64,000 nucleotides of DNA from Hofstenia miamia (lineage: Eukaryota; Xenacoelomorpha; Acoela). The DNA lies in assembly GCA_004352715.1 (NCBI GenBank), contig SCFE01000099.1, positions 1 through 64,000 on the forward strand. The letters are read 5' to 3'. Positions within the stretch are counted from its first letter, which is position 1, and every line of letters begins with the position of its first letter. A program made the translations under genes and the position numbers. Below, in pieces: positions 1-11,650 of this stretch. A model generated the notes under the pieces. The model ran no database searches and was not told where the DNA came from. It worked only from the letters and a program-made list of their open reading frames with translations.

Positions 1-2
1 CT

Positions 3-401
3 CACTGTTCTGAATTCACACCTCTGTGCATCTGTCAACTTATGCACTGTGAGTATGGCTCAACACAGCAATTCCTCAAATTGGTCAGCCACTATGATGT
101 TTTGTCATGCACAGAGATTCTTTTCAACCTGGAGCAGCTTAATTATCCTGAGTGTGGATACAGTAAACTTACCAAGACCCAGTGGCAGGCTACCAAGGAT
201 GGGGAAATAATTCCAATCACTGTCTTGGGGCAAATGATGAAAATGCCCAAACAATTTTACTGTGCGGAGGAGCTCTTGTCCTCATCAGCAAATGAGATGT
301 TTTCAGTAGTAAGAGATGAGCATGAACCCTCCCCATTGGGACACCCTGAAGTTCTCGTAACACCCCATTACTATTTGCCATATGGAAATGAAGTGATTTG
401 A
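3..401 (+). CDS. C-terminal coding piece of an unrecognised protein (5' end cut by window edge)
   Basis: One reading frame is open from the window edge to a TGA at 399-401, about 132 residues. The first methionine is at 42, but the frame is open before it, so this is probably the end of a last exon and not a start. Codon composition is clearly richer in G+C than the following DNA. The peptide is rich in Cys, His, Leu and Tyr and ends with the residues PYGNEVI. It has no transmembrane segment, signal peptide or zinc-binding spacing that I can defend. I do not recognise the family. It does not resemble the transposon proteins elsewhere in the window, so a host gene is the likelier reading. A possible poly(A) signal AATAAA lies at 1033-1038. 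Confidence 0.55.
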   Translation, partial: HCSEFTPLCICQLMHCEYGSTQQFLKLVSHYDVLSCTEILFNLEQLNYPECGYSKLTKTQWQATKDGEIIPITVLGQMMKMPKQFYCAEELLSSSANEMFSVVRDEHEPSPLGHPEVLVTPHYYLPYGNEVI

Positions 402-2315
402 TTGGACGCCATCTAGCAACAAAATATTTTTGACAAAATTAAAATGAGCAAATTAATTTTTAGACAATTTCTTTAGACCAAAGTGAGAATTTTTTATTTT
501 TAGGCTAGCAACATCACATGTATAATTTTTGGAAAAGCAAAATTGCCTTTATCATGTGAGTCTATATATCACAGGTCTGCAATGTTAACTCATCTTTATG
601 CATAACTCCATGTATTAATTTCACTGAAAACTAGTTTGTTTTTATCATATATTACGCTTGTAATGAAATATCTCTCTTTTTTCTGTATTTGGATATTACC
701 AAAACAAATGGAATTTTTACAATGGAAAAATAATAGCATATTTGAAAAAAGTGATGTTTAACCCCTTTGCCTGTAATGTATTGATTCTCGTGAAATAATC
801 ATTTTATGTAAGAGTTAGTGAACTTAACTCAGTTTCAGAAGAACTTTGTTATGTAAAATACATATCTTTTTTATGTGTTATCAATTGGTGGGCAGTTTAC
901 AATTTGTAGTGTGCATTCAACTCATACAAAACACGGCACTGTGATAAAATTATTTTGTAAAACGGAAAATGTTTTTTTCTTTTCTGTTGAAATTCTAATA
1001 ATGAACAGACTGGGTTTCAACCAGTATATCTCAATAAAAACTGAGTGTGTTATCATTACACCACTGTTCACTTAATTCAATTCTAAACCTTATTTGTTAT
1101 AACATTTGGTTGTTACTAAAATTCCATATTGCGTGCATGCATAACACTTAGTGAGAATATTAGCATAGTGTGGTTAATCAAAACTTCAATAGAAATTGGA
1201 GATATAATCATACTGTCATACAATGTACTGACATTGATTAATTTTCATGTTATTTGCCTTAGTTATCAGATATAACAATGCATTTCATACTAATAATTAA
1301 ATTTATAACACATAGCAGGGCTTTCTATTGTGTCAATCATTCACCATGAAAAAATAAAATATATGCCATTATTAAACACATAAAGCCTTGGAAGGCTAAA
1401 TTAGTTACAATGCTAGATTGGATATATTTGAGGCATCATGTAAAGAGATATAAATTTAATAATTACTAGAGAATGCGGGTGTGCATCTGATTGATATATT
1501 TAGTAATATGCTAATAATTCATTAGCCTAACAAAAAAATCTGTTTAGATGTCAACCACTCATTGTAAAAAGGAACATTCACAGTAAATTTTTAGCAATGG
1601 AATTATATATTTAATGAAAAAACAGCGGAATTCTTGCTTGAAACAAGAGCATTGTTCGATTTTTACATGGATTGTGTGGTAATTTATTTGGCAGCATAAA
1701 TCTTGTAATAATTTCACTAACAAATATCATACTAATATTGTTTAATTATGGAAATATGCTAGGATTTAATGGAGAGATATCCAAACACAACAACCAATGC
1801 TAGCTATGAACGTTATAAATGCGCTGGAAATCGCTCTTTAATGGTACAAATCAACAACGCATACAATTACCCTTATTGGATAAATGTTCCTTGATGCTGA
1901 AATATGCTATAAACCCAAGCACCGTCATGAAAAAATGAAATCCAATGTATAAACCTGCATCAGGATCATATATTGATAAAATAAACTTGGCGTTTTATAG
2001 TGATCAGGGTCAAACAAAGGAATCACGGGAGCTAGTAGAATGCATATCACGTTGGATATTCGCATGGAATGAAGAAATGATGGAAAATTAAAATATTTTC
2101 ATTTGATGTTTGCAGCATTTGTGTAAACTCTATACATTAGTGTTTTTTAATTAAAAAAATCTATTGATATAATTCTCCAAGTTGCGAAATGTAATGCATT
2201 ATTCAGTTTTTACGAAGATTGAGTAAAGACGGTTGAATTTCTCCACCGTGGGTAAGTTATTTTTACAATTAAATAATACGATTAAGCGAAGAATTATTTC
2301 ATGTACAAGTTTAAC
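402..2315. other. Gene-free AT-rich stretch
   Basis: This stretch presumably holds the 3' UTR of the preceding gene and then intergenic DNA. Every frame is closed by frequent stops, and I see no transposon protein remnant, tRNA-like fold or tandem array. Confidence 0.6.
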
Positions 2316-3315
2316 NNNNNNNNNNNNNNNNNNNNNNNNNNNNNNNNNNNNNNNNNNNNNNNNNNNNNNNNNNNNNNNNNNNNNNNNNNNNNNNNNNNNN
2401 NNNNNNNNNNNNNNNNNNNNNNNNNNNNNNNNNNNNNNNNNNNNNNNNNNNNNNNNNNNNNNNNNNNNNNNNNNNNNNNNNNNNNNNNNNNNNNNNNNNN
2501 NNNNNNNNNNNNNNNNNNNNNNNNNNNNNNNNNNNNNNNNNNNNNNNNNNNNNNNNNNNNNNNNNNNNNNNNNNNNNNNNNNNNNNNNNNNNNNNNNNNN
2601 NNNNNNNNNNNNNNNNNNNNNNNNNNNNNNNNNNNNNNNNNNNNNNNNNNNNNNNNNNNNNNNNNNNNNNNNNNNNNNNNNNNNNNNNNNNNNNNNNNNN
2701 NNNNNNNNNNNNNNNNNNNNNNNNNNNNNNNNNNNNNNNNNNNNNNNNNNNNNNNNNNNNNNNNNNNNNNNNNNNNNNNNNNNNNNNNNNNNNNNNNNNN
2801 NNNNNNNNNNNNNNNNNNNNNNNNNNNNNNNNNNNNNNNNNNNNNNNNNNNNNNNNNNNNNNNNNNNNNNNNNNNNNNNNNNNNNNNNNNNNNNNNNNNN
2901 NNNNNNNNNNNNNNNNNNNNNNNNNNNNNNNNNNNNNNNNNNNNNNNNNNNNNNNNNNNNNNNNNNNNNNNNNNNNNNNNNNNNNNNNNNNNNNNNNNNN
3001 NNNNNNNNNNNNNNNNNNNNNNNNNNNNNNNNNNNNNNNNNNNNNNNNNNNNNNNNNNNNNNNNNNNNNNNNNNNNNNNNNNNNNNNNNNNNNNNNNNNN
3101 NNNNNNNNNNNNNNNNNNNNNNNNNNNNNNNNNNNNNNNNNNNNNNNNNNNNNNNNNNNNNNNNNNNNNNNNNNNNNNNNNNNNNNNNNNNNNNNNNNNN
3201 NNNNNNNNNNNNNNNNNNNNNNNNNNNNNNNNNNNNNNNNNNNNNNNNNNNNNNNNNNNNNNNNNNNNNNNNNNNNNNNNNNNNNNNNNNNNNNNNNNNN
3301 NNNNNNNNNNNNNNN
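2316..3315. other. Assembly gap of exactly 1000 N
   Basis: The run is exactly 1000 N, the same length as four other gaps here, so the real size is probably unknown. The right flank (3316-3480) is a reverse-complement copy of 21674-21838. Confidence 0.95.
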
Positions 3316-4117
3316 TTTTAAAAAACGGGAATCCTTTCCATGATGTAGAACCTATTTTAGAAATATATTGTTTGAGGAGGTAGATATTAATTTGATTTTT
3401 AAATTTAATTCGCTTTATTTCAATTGGTAAGTTATTCCATAGATCAACTGCTGAGTTTAAAAATGAATTTTTAAGAAAATGCTTCTTGAACTTTACTTTA
3501 TTGAATTTAGATGTCCTCGAATGATAAGTTGGACACGCATATAGAGGAAATTGCAGTTTACTATAAGGTAAACGCTGGTTTGAGATATCCTAAAATTTTA
3601 TTAATGAAAAGTATCTTATGAAATATGAAGAATCATTAATACAATATAAACGTTTTTCATTCGTAGTAGAATAATTTTCGTCATAAACTTTAGCTGTCCA
3701 TTTGATTTGTGAATCAATTTTATTTATTAATGTGTGGTTTATCATATTAAATAAGATATTACAGTATCTGTAATGACTTAATACTAGAGTTAACAAACAT
3801 TAATTTCTTTTTTGCATTTATAAAATTTGCTACATGTGAAATAGTTTTAATTCCCATTGCCATTTTTCGTAGTACTATGCATATGTGATTTGAATAGTTT
3901 AATTTATTGTCAATCGTTACTCCAAGATATTTGAATGTTTCAACTTGAACAATTTTTGGCCCCGAAAAATTTAAAATATGTGATAGATGATCGTTATTAA
4001 ATGGAGACATCACACAGAATTTTGTTTTAGTGGGATTTACAATAAAATTTTGAATATTGAAATATCTTAGCAATTGAGATAGATTTTTTCTAATTTACTA
4101 ATCGACGTTTCTATTAA
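3316..4117 (-). pseudogene. LINE reverse transcriptase, C-terminal part (Jockey/CR1-like), broken
   Basis: Read on the minus strand this is the 3' part of a non-LTR retrotransposon ORF2. The piece at 3759-4073 has the post-catalytic RT signature NPTKTKFCVM, then FKYLGVTIDNKLNYSNHI. The frame shifts near 3780 and continues at 3590-3796 with LSHYRYCNILF, then runs to the typical ORF2 tail near 3400-3480 (SAVDLWNNLP). The distal end is cut by the gap at 3315. At least one frameshift separates the two long pieces, so it cannot encode a working enzyme. The element inserts copies by target-primed reverse transcription when intact. A second copy of the tail lies on the plus strand at 21675-21848. 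Confidence 0.8.
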
Positions 4118-5687
4118 TCATGTGCAGAAGACTTGCAGCATAGCGACGCTCATTTATAGTTAAGATTTATTTATTGCAATGCTCAATGTTAAGCGATAAA
4201 AGTGATGTTGAAATATGCTGAAAGCCTCAGTCAAATGAAGAAAAATTGAAGCAATTTTAGCATGTTTGTTGACTTATAGGTTAAAAGGGAGACTATAAAT
4301 ATATTTGATAAGTCATTTATAAGTAAAAAATTGAAAAAACACAATAAAATACATGTAATTTATAAATGTTAAGTACAAAATGATAAAGCATAAATTATAT
4401 AAAGAAGTCAATTGAATTCACTCGCTGATATTGAGGCGAAATAACTTGGAGCAGACATACTGTGAGACCCGCATTGATCTCCCAAGGGCTTTCCTATCGA
4501 TTGATTGATAGCAGAATCAGATCATTTCTAAAATATTGCATTAACAAGACATGTGAAAAAGTTATCTTTGCTTATATATTAAATTCATATTTACTTTATT
4601 GAATTTAGATGTCCTCGAATGATAAGTTGGACACGCATATAGAGGAAATTGCAGTTTACTATAAGGTAAACGCTGGTTTGAGATATCCTAAAATTTTATT
4701 AATGAAAAGTATCTTATGAAATATGAAGAATCATTAATACAATATAAACGTTTTTCATTCGTAGTAGAATAATTTTCGTCATAAACTTTAGCTGTCCATT
4801 TGATTTGTGAATCAATTTTATTTATTAATGTGTGGTTTATCATATTAAATAAGATATTACAGTATCTGTAATGACTTAATACTAGAGTTAACAAACATTA
4901 ATTTCTTTTTTGCATTTATAAAATTTGCTACATGTGAAATAGTTTTAATTCCCATTGCCATTTTTCGTAGTACTATGCATATGTGATTTGAATAGTTTAA
5001 TTTATTGTCAATCGTTACTCCAAGATATTTGAATGTTTCAACTTGAACAATTTTTGGCCCCGAAAAATTTAAAATATGTGATAGATGATCGTTATTAAAT
5101 GGAGACATCACACAGAATTTTGTTTTAGTGGGATTTACAATAAAATTTTGAATATTGAAATATCTTAGCAATTGAGATAGATTTTTTCTAATTTACTAAT
5201 CGACGTTTCTATTAATCATGTGCAGAAGACTTGCAGCATAGCGACGCTCATTTATAGTTAAGATTTATTTATTGCAATGCTCAATGTTAAGCGATAAAAG
5301 TGATGTTGAAATATGCTGAAAGCCTCAGTCAAATGAAGAAAAATTGAAGCAATTTTAGCATGTTTGTTGACTTATAGGTTAAAAGGGAGACTATAAATAT
5401 ATTTGATAAGTCATTTATAAGTAAAAAATTGAAAAAACACAATAAAATACATGTAATTTATAAATGTTAAGTACAAAATGATAAAGCATAAATTATATAA
5501 AGAAGTCAATTGAATTCACTCGCTGATATTGAGGCGAAATAACTTGGAGCAGACATACTGTGAGACCCGGATTGATCTCCCAAGGGCTTTCCTATCGATT
5601 GATTGATAGCAGAATCAGATCATTTCTAAAATATTGCATTAACAAGACATGTGAAAAAGTTATCTTTGCTTATATATTAAATTCATA
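3492..5687. repeat. Direct tandem duplication, period 1098 bp
   Basis: 3492-4589 is repeated at 4590-5687 with almost no differences. One visible change is GACCCGCATTG near 4470 against GACCCGGATTG near 5567. Each unit carries part of the LINE remnant plus about 500 bp of flanking AT-rich DNA, so the duplication is of a genomic segment and not a new insertion. Confidence 0.9.
4590..5215 (-). pseudogene. LINE reverse transcriptase fragment, second copy
   Basis: This is the copy of the RT remnant inside the second 1098-bp unit. It has the same frameshift between 4857-5171 and 4688-4894 as the first copy and lacks the ORF2 tail, because the duplication breakpoint (3492/4590) lies upstream of the tail. 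The shared frameshift shows that decay preceded duplication. Confidence 0.8.
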
Positions 5688-7020
5688 TGTATTTTGAATC
5701 ACTTCTTATACTACTGCAGTTTTGATTGTTTTAGTTCTTTATAAAAAAATTCAATTAAAAGCTAAACATAATCTCTTTATGTTCTAAAATATGTATTTTT
5801 TAATTTGGCACATTTAGCATGAGGCCAAGGAATATAACTTCTGTTCAGATTTTAGTGTAAATATTATTTAGATTCAAATTTGGGATTTTTCAAAATTCGG
5901 GTACTCGAAAATCGCTTGGGTTACAAGTACAGATTATACTAAAATAGTCTGCAACAACAATAACAACGATTAAATATTTATTTTTAATTCCCATTGCCAT
6001 TTTTCGTAGTACTATGCATATGTGATTTGAATAGTTTAATTTATTGTCAATCGTTACTCCAAGATATTTGAATGTTTCAACTTGAACAATTTTTGGCCCC
6101 GAAAAATTTAAAATATGTGATAGATGATCGTTATTAAATGGAGACATCACACAGAATTTTGTTTTAGTGGGATTTACAATAAAATTTTGAATATTGAAAT
6201 ATCTTAGCAATTGAGATAGATTTTTTCTAATTTACTAATCGACGTTTCTATTAATCATGTGCAGAAGACTTGCAGCATAGCGACGCTCATTTATAGTTAA
6301 GATTTATTTATTGCAATGCTCAATGTTAAGCGATAAAAGTGATGTTGAAATATGCTGAAAGCCTCAGTCAAATGAAGAAAAATTGAAGCAATTTTAGCAT
6401 GTTTGTTGACTTATAGGTTAAAAGGGAGACTATAAATATATTTGATAAGTCATTTATAAGTAAAAAATTGAAAAAACACAATAAAATACATGTAATTTAT
6501 AAATGTTAAGTACAAAATGATAAAGCATAAATTATATAAAGAAGTCAATTGAATTCACTCGCTGATATTGAGGCGAAATAACTTGGAGCAGACATACTGT
6601 GAGACCCGCATTGATCTCCCAAGGGCTTTCCTATCGATTGATTGATAGCAGAATCAGATCATTTCTAAAATATTGCATTAACAAGACATGTGAAAAAGTT
6701 ATCTTTGCTTATATATTAAATTCATATGTATTTTGAATCACTTCTTATACTACTGCAGTTTTGATTGTTTTAGTTCTTTATAAAAAAATTCAATTAAAAG
6801 CTAAACATAATCTCTTTATGTTCTAAAATATGTATTTTTTAATTTGGCACATTTAGCATGAGGCCAAGGAATATAACTTCTGTTCAGATTTTAGTGTAAA
6901 TATTATTTAGATTCAAATTTGGGATTTTTCAAAATTCGGGTACTCGAAAATCGCTTGGGTTACAAGTACAGATTATACTAAAATAGTCTGCAACAACAAT
7001 AACAACGATTAAATATTTAT
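4943..7020. repeat. Second, overlapping tandem duplication, period 1039 bp
   Basis: 4943-5981 is repeated at 5982-7020. The unit starts at TTTTAATTCCC and ends at GATTAAATATTTAT. It overlaps the second 1098-bp unit, so the array was built in two steps with different breakpoints. The third LINE piece (5982-6254, minus strand) lacks the distal RT part. Confidence 0.9.
5982..6254 (-). pseudogene. LINE reverse transcriptase fragment, third copy (truncated)
   Basis: The minus strand encodes the same FKYLGVTIDNKLNYSNHI segment as the two earlier copies. It is fused at 5981/5982 to unrelated AT-rich DNA by the 1039-bp duplication, which creates a chimeric reading frame running down to 5890. That frame is a by-product of the junction and not a gene. 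Confidence 0.75.
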
Positions 7021-7769
7021 GTTTTCTACTCTATATGCTTCACCTAATTTTAATGAAAATAATAATATATTTATGTGCGCCTAGACAAAATATAAACACC
7101 AAAATAGTGATTTCAAATGTGGAGTTCTAGCATAAAATTATTCTTAAATTCCGGTTTCATGGGTGATTTGAGAACTCTAAAGTAAATGCTAAGATCTTCA
7201 ATGAAAAATCATTCTCGATAATGAGACTATAATGACATTATAATGTTGAACACTCCAATAAATCCTTAGATCAAAACAATCGATAACACAATAATTAGAA
7301 ATTCCAATCTACACAGTACATATCATGAAGAATTTAGAAAACATCATTAATTTTAGTGGCAACTAAAGTGTAAAATAATCCAAAAAAGCTTAGATCGCAC
7401 TGCATTTTAATTTAACGTGTAAACTAAAACGGTTTGTGGGAAATTTATATAAACGTTTGAAAAACTATTTCGTGGAAACAATGTAACAAAGAAATGACAG
7501 ACACAGATTTGATAGAAGTACTTCCTGATGCAATTTTAAACTTTAATGGTAGATTTTAAATTATCTCTAAAATATAACTTTAAAATATTTATATTTTACG
7601 TAAATAATACACGGATATTTGATTTAAAGTATTTGTAAGTAGTTCGTTATGATTAGTAACTAAACTTTTAGTTCAGATAGGCACGAAATTTCACAAAAAA
7701 TTACTATGTAAGCAACCTTACGCCATTTTCTCTATTATAAATGAAAATCATTTTGTTTTGCTTCAATAA
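7021..7769. other. Gene-free AT-rich stretch
   Basis: I see no coding frame, repeat or structured element here apart from general A+T richness. Confidence 0.6.
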
Positions 7770-9347
7770 CACTGCATTACAAATTAAAAAAAAAAATTGC
7801 CAACGTGCATTTAACCAAACTATGTCAATTTGATATCGTGGAATCCGAATCTGACATCAGTTTTTTCAAATTAGTCGCCATTTTTTCTCAATTTCGATTT
7901 TTATTATTTAGATTATTATCAAAAATCTGCTCCTTCTATCTCGTTCTGAGGGCGGACACCTAATTAAACAAACTTAATTTTTACTTTAATCATATTATAA
8001 CATCTAACAGTATGATACGACATTTCATATTTGAACAAAATCTAAAATCATTTTTTCAAGTCAGTCTCAATTTTTAGCATTTATAATTTATAATTTGATT
8101 TATCACAGATTCATCGATCTATACTATAGAATATTTCAAAGTTTCTCATAATTGTTTATAGTTTATATTTGCTATTAAAAGAAAAAGCAACAAAAAACGA
8201 TAACTTTTAACGATAACAAAAAAATGTTTCAACTATTATAGGAAGTCAGAATGCTTTCTTTTTACTAGAATATCATTTATACCGAGTATCAGTCTCTCGT
8301 TGTAAAGTCCAGCAGTATAATCTGCCAACATCGCAGCACGTCACTTCCCCTTGTAACGCTGTTCCGTTGTTTCAATGAGCTGATGAAAATTTTCTCCGTG
8401 TTCATCACTAACACTGGACATGTTGAAAGAAAGAAGACAGATGAGAGTCTAACAAATTTACCTTTAAAGACATATTGCATTTCATCAACTTAAAATATTG
8501 TTACAAAAGGATAAATCACCAATAGTTGAAAAACAGTTTATTAACTCCGATGTCCGCTGTCGAAAATAAGTAACTCTGACGCCTTTCTGTAGCAAGTTTC
8601 GTTCTTGCAGCCGCGATGCGAACAATTCGCTTTCAACTATGCCCACATTAAGATCACGCGATAAGTCATTTAAATCCGCTTGTGTGAAAAGCCGCGGCTC
8701 TTTTTTAGTCTCGTCAGATGAAACGTTATCACTATCTGAAGTTGGATTGAAATGAAATATCTATGGCAGTGGAATTTTCCATTTTATTTAGTTCATGAGT
8801 CATGACTAATGACGCATAAAATATGATATTAGAAAATAGAATATATAAATAAAAATAACAAATATGCATTATGCAGTGACAAGAATGTCGTTAATATTTT
8901 TCTTTCATTTTATTATCATGTTTGAAATAAAAATGGATTTATCTACGTTTTAATAAGCAAAGACATTTTTTATAAAATTTTTAAAATGACTATACACGAT
9001 TTTTGGGGTAGCTTTATTAGGTGTCCGCGCCTAGAACGACATAAAAAGACCTGATTCAATATTTTTGATAATGTAAATTATTTATAGATGACTGATAACT
9101 TAATTGAATATTTTGTGAGTATGTATCATATACATAACATTAAAAATGACGACGCATTCAAAACATTTCTAAATATATTTCATCACTCAAGAGAGGTAAG
9201 CAGCAAAATAATAAAAATCGAAATTGCGAAAAAAATGACGACTAACTTGAAAAAACGGATGTCAGATTTAGATTCCACGATATCAAATTGACAAAGTTTT
9301 GTTAAATGCAAGTTGGCAAAAAAAATTTTTTTATTTTTAATACAGTG
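7770..9347. mobile_element. DNA transposon with long terminal inverted repeats and TAA target duplication
   Basis: The left end begins CACTGCATTA at 7770 and the right end is TAATACAGTG at 9338-9347, inverted to it. TAA lies directly outside both ends (7767-7769 and 9348-9350). The ends continue as long imperfect inverted repeats: 7770-7920 pairs with about 9185-9347, sharing for example GTCAATTTGATATCGTGGAATC. An inner pair carries GCGGACACCTAAT (near 7955) and its complement (near 9020). The right arm has about 100 bp not found in the left. A 3-bp TWA target duplication is known for PIF/Harbinger elements, so that superfamily is possible, but no transposase of that type is visible. The interior holds the decayed ORF at 8290-8760. 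Confidence 0.65.
8290..8760 (-). pseudogene. Decayed ORF of a multicopy uncharacterised family (SDEHGE / MLADY motifs)
   Basis: The minus strand from 8750 to 8540 reads an acidic start (SDSDNVSSDETKKEP), then LNDLSRDLNVG, then LFASRLQERNLLQKGV. After a break, 8480-8290 contains SLKVNLLDSHLSSFF, VSDEHGENFHQLIE and MLADYTAGLYNERL in different frames. From memory this order matches a widespread, uncharacterised multicopy ORF family of arthropod and other invertebrate genomes, whose members share a LxxLxRDL start, a SDEHGExFHQ box and an MLADY end. The central part of the family is missing here, and stops and shifts break the rest. Its place inside a transposon with inverted repeats suggests that the family is mobile-element cargo or a transposon protein. 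The biochemical role is unknown. Confidence 0.6.
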
Positions 9348-11407
9348 TAATTGTAAATAGGCGTAAAATTAAGCAAAGTTATTTTTGTTAACAAACAAAG
9401 CACGAGAGTGTTCAGAAATTCCAAAAAACAATGCAAAATACCCGAAGAACACAAGAGAAATGAAATTTCGCACAAGAGAGATTGAATTGCACACAAGAGG
9501 AATTTACTTTGGCAGAAGAAAGATTCAATTTCGTACATTTAATTACACTGTGTACATTGCATTTTTTACAATTTTTTTAGTAACATAATAGTTTATTTTC
9601 GACATCCAAAAAAGTTCAAAGTTATAGTTCAAATACTATGGTTCTCCTGACGTGTTAGATGAAGGTTGACTAGTTTTGGAACACGAGTACATATCTCATT
9701 TCTAGGTAATGCCTCGAATTTTTGTGGAGAGTTGATAGCTTATAAATCACCCTAGATTCTTAGAAAATTGAGTCTTTCCATTTGCCTGGTGTTATCTTGA
9801 AATATTATACAATGAAGATACACCGTGTATTATAAGATGAGCTTGTCAATGCTCTTCCTTGTTGTAAGATCTCAGTAAATCTCAATGATTTCTAAGCTTA
9901 AATAAATAAAGTATAGACAACACGTGTTCATATTGATCGTTTGATATGTACTTTTAAAATTAGACTGTTTCTAAAGCTTTTATATTAATAATAGAATTAC
10001 AATTGTACAACTTCAGTGTTATATTGTGCAGGTACATTAAGTCCTTGAAGGCGACTCTCTGTCTTGTTTATACACCTTCCCTCAGTTTCCACATTTCCCT
10101 GTGTATAGCGAAACTTCTTGTAAAAATGGTGGCAAAATTTGGCTCACTTCCGCGTATCCTGATGCGATGTGTTGCATGCGAATAATTTTAGACCTGACCA
10201 ATTTCCGTTTTTGACACGTTCGAACCGCGACCAACTACTCATCTCTGATAAAAATCATATTGTACAATTGATATGAAGAGTGTAAGCTCGATTATCAGGA
10301 AAACCATAATAGGCGATATTATCAATAAGATTATCCATTGAAACTTATAAAATATCGACGTATTTAACTGTCTCTCAAGATTCCACGTGGCACACTCAAA
10401 ACAAAAAATTGGAAAAAAACTGAAATGAATTTCTTGTACATCAAATGTTGAACGTTTGTTTAGTCATGTGAGATATATTTTCACAAACTATCATGGAACA
10501 CTACGCCTGTCAACTTAGAAAGTCAGTTGTATTTTTGTAGCAAACACAAATTATTAAACCTTGTTCTTAGCCAATATTTATGATAATCTATACATCTATC
10601 TATGCATATTAAATGATCCGAAATCTAAAGAAACGGAGACGATAACATCGGTATCGATAATTTTACACCCCTGATTGATATTGATATATTGCTGTGAGAA
10701 GAATTTTTTGAATTCTACTCTTTTTCATTCTAATGTTTTGATTTATATGTAGAATATTTGTATCCCAAAATTCACATACATTTAAAATTCAAAAAGTGTT
10801 TATACTTTTCGTTTGTATTATAATATGCAGTGGGGATGCCGCTTTTATGCAGGCAGTGCGTCGCCAATTTCTTCCACCGTTCAATTTTCGAAACTCAACC
10901 ATGGATGATCCTAAGTTTATATTTAGCTTCAGATCAATTTTTGGGAAAGATATGAGACATCCTCTTTGGTAAAAACGGGTCCATACTTTCAAGCTGAGTA
11001 GACAATTAAATTAATGCACAATCATCATTTAAAGAAGATTATTCATGGTCAACATTCTGTGCAAACAGTGAGTTATCGAAATTGACATAAATGACACATG
11101 TTGATTTTGTGTATAATTTATTGAGCAGAAAAAAATTACATAATCTCATGACTCCTTTGTTTTATAGGGTATGGGTTGAGTTTATAAATTCTGCTCCAAA
11201 TTTTCGGGAATAAGTTTGCCTTAAAAAATTTTTCGACTCTGAACATTCAATGGCAATATATAAATTGACATAGTTTAATGTTCCCTAATGGGCACATGCC
11301 TGAATTAGTAAACCAATTACAATATAATATTGAAAGTTGGAAATGCCCGGGGCCGGTAATTGACCGAGACAGCTAATCCTGGGCCGGTAAATTTTATTTG
11401 CATTGTA

Positions 11408-11439
<32 letters not shown>
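9348..11439. other. Gene-free stretch with one degenerate minisatellite
   Basis: A degenerate array of a CACAAGAGA-like unit lies at about 9395-9530, giving a periodic peptide on the minus strand that is not a gene. The remainder to 11439 shows only short frames without recognisable products. A GC-rich patch with repeated GGCCGGTAA is at 11345-11395, and an (AT)n tract runs into the gap at 11440. Confidence 0.5.
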
Positions 11440-11650
11440 NNNNNNNNNNNNNNNNNNNNNNNNNNNNNNNNNNNNNNNNNNNNNNNNNNNNNNNNNNNNN
11501 NNNNNNNNNNNNNNNNNNNNNNNNNNNNNNNNNNNNNNNNNNNNNNNNNNNNNNNNNNNNNNNNNNNNNNNNNNNNNNNNNNNNNNNNNNNNNNNNNNNN
11601 NNNNNNNNNNNNNNNNNNNNNNNNNNNNNNNNNNNNNNNNNNNNNNNNNN
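11440..11650. other. Assembly gap (211 N) in an (AT)n tract
   Basis: The N run follows an alternating AT tract (11410-11439). The gap is probably caused by the microsatellite. Confidence 0.95.

Noticed and set aside
2233-3383. Long open frames running through N runs (also at 11285-11923, 15827-16211, 20178-21341, 46488-47650, 49204-50346, 55034-56104, 63531-63873)
   Set aside because: They are open only because N codons hide stops. Their visible ends are microsatellite or transposon sequence.
5890-6210. 106-codon minus-strand frame with a novel C terminus
   Set aside because: It is a fusion of the LINE fragment to flanking DNA at the 1039-bp duplication join.
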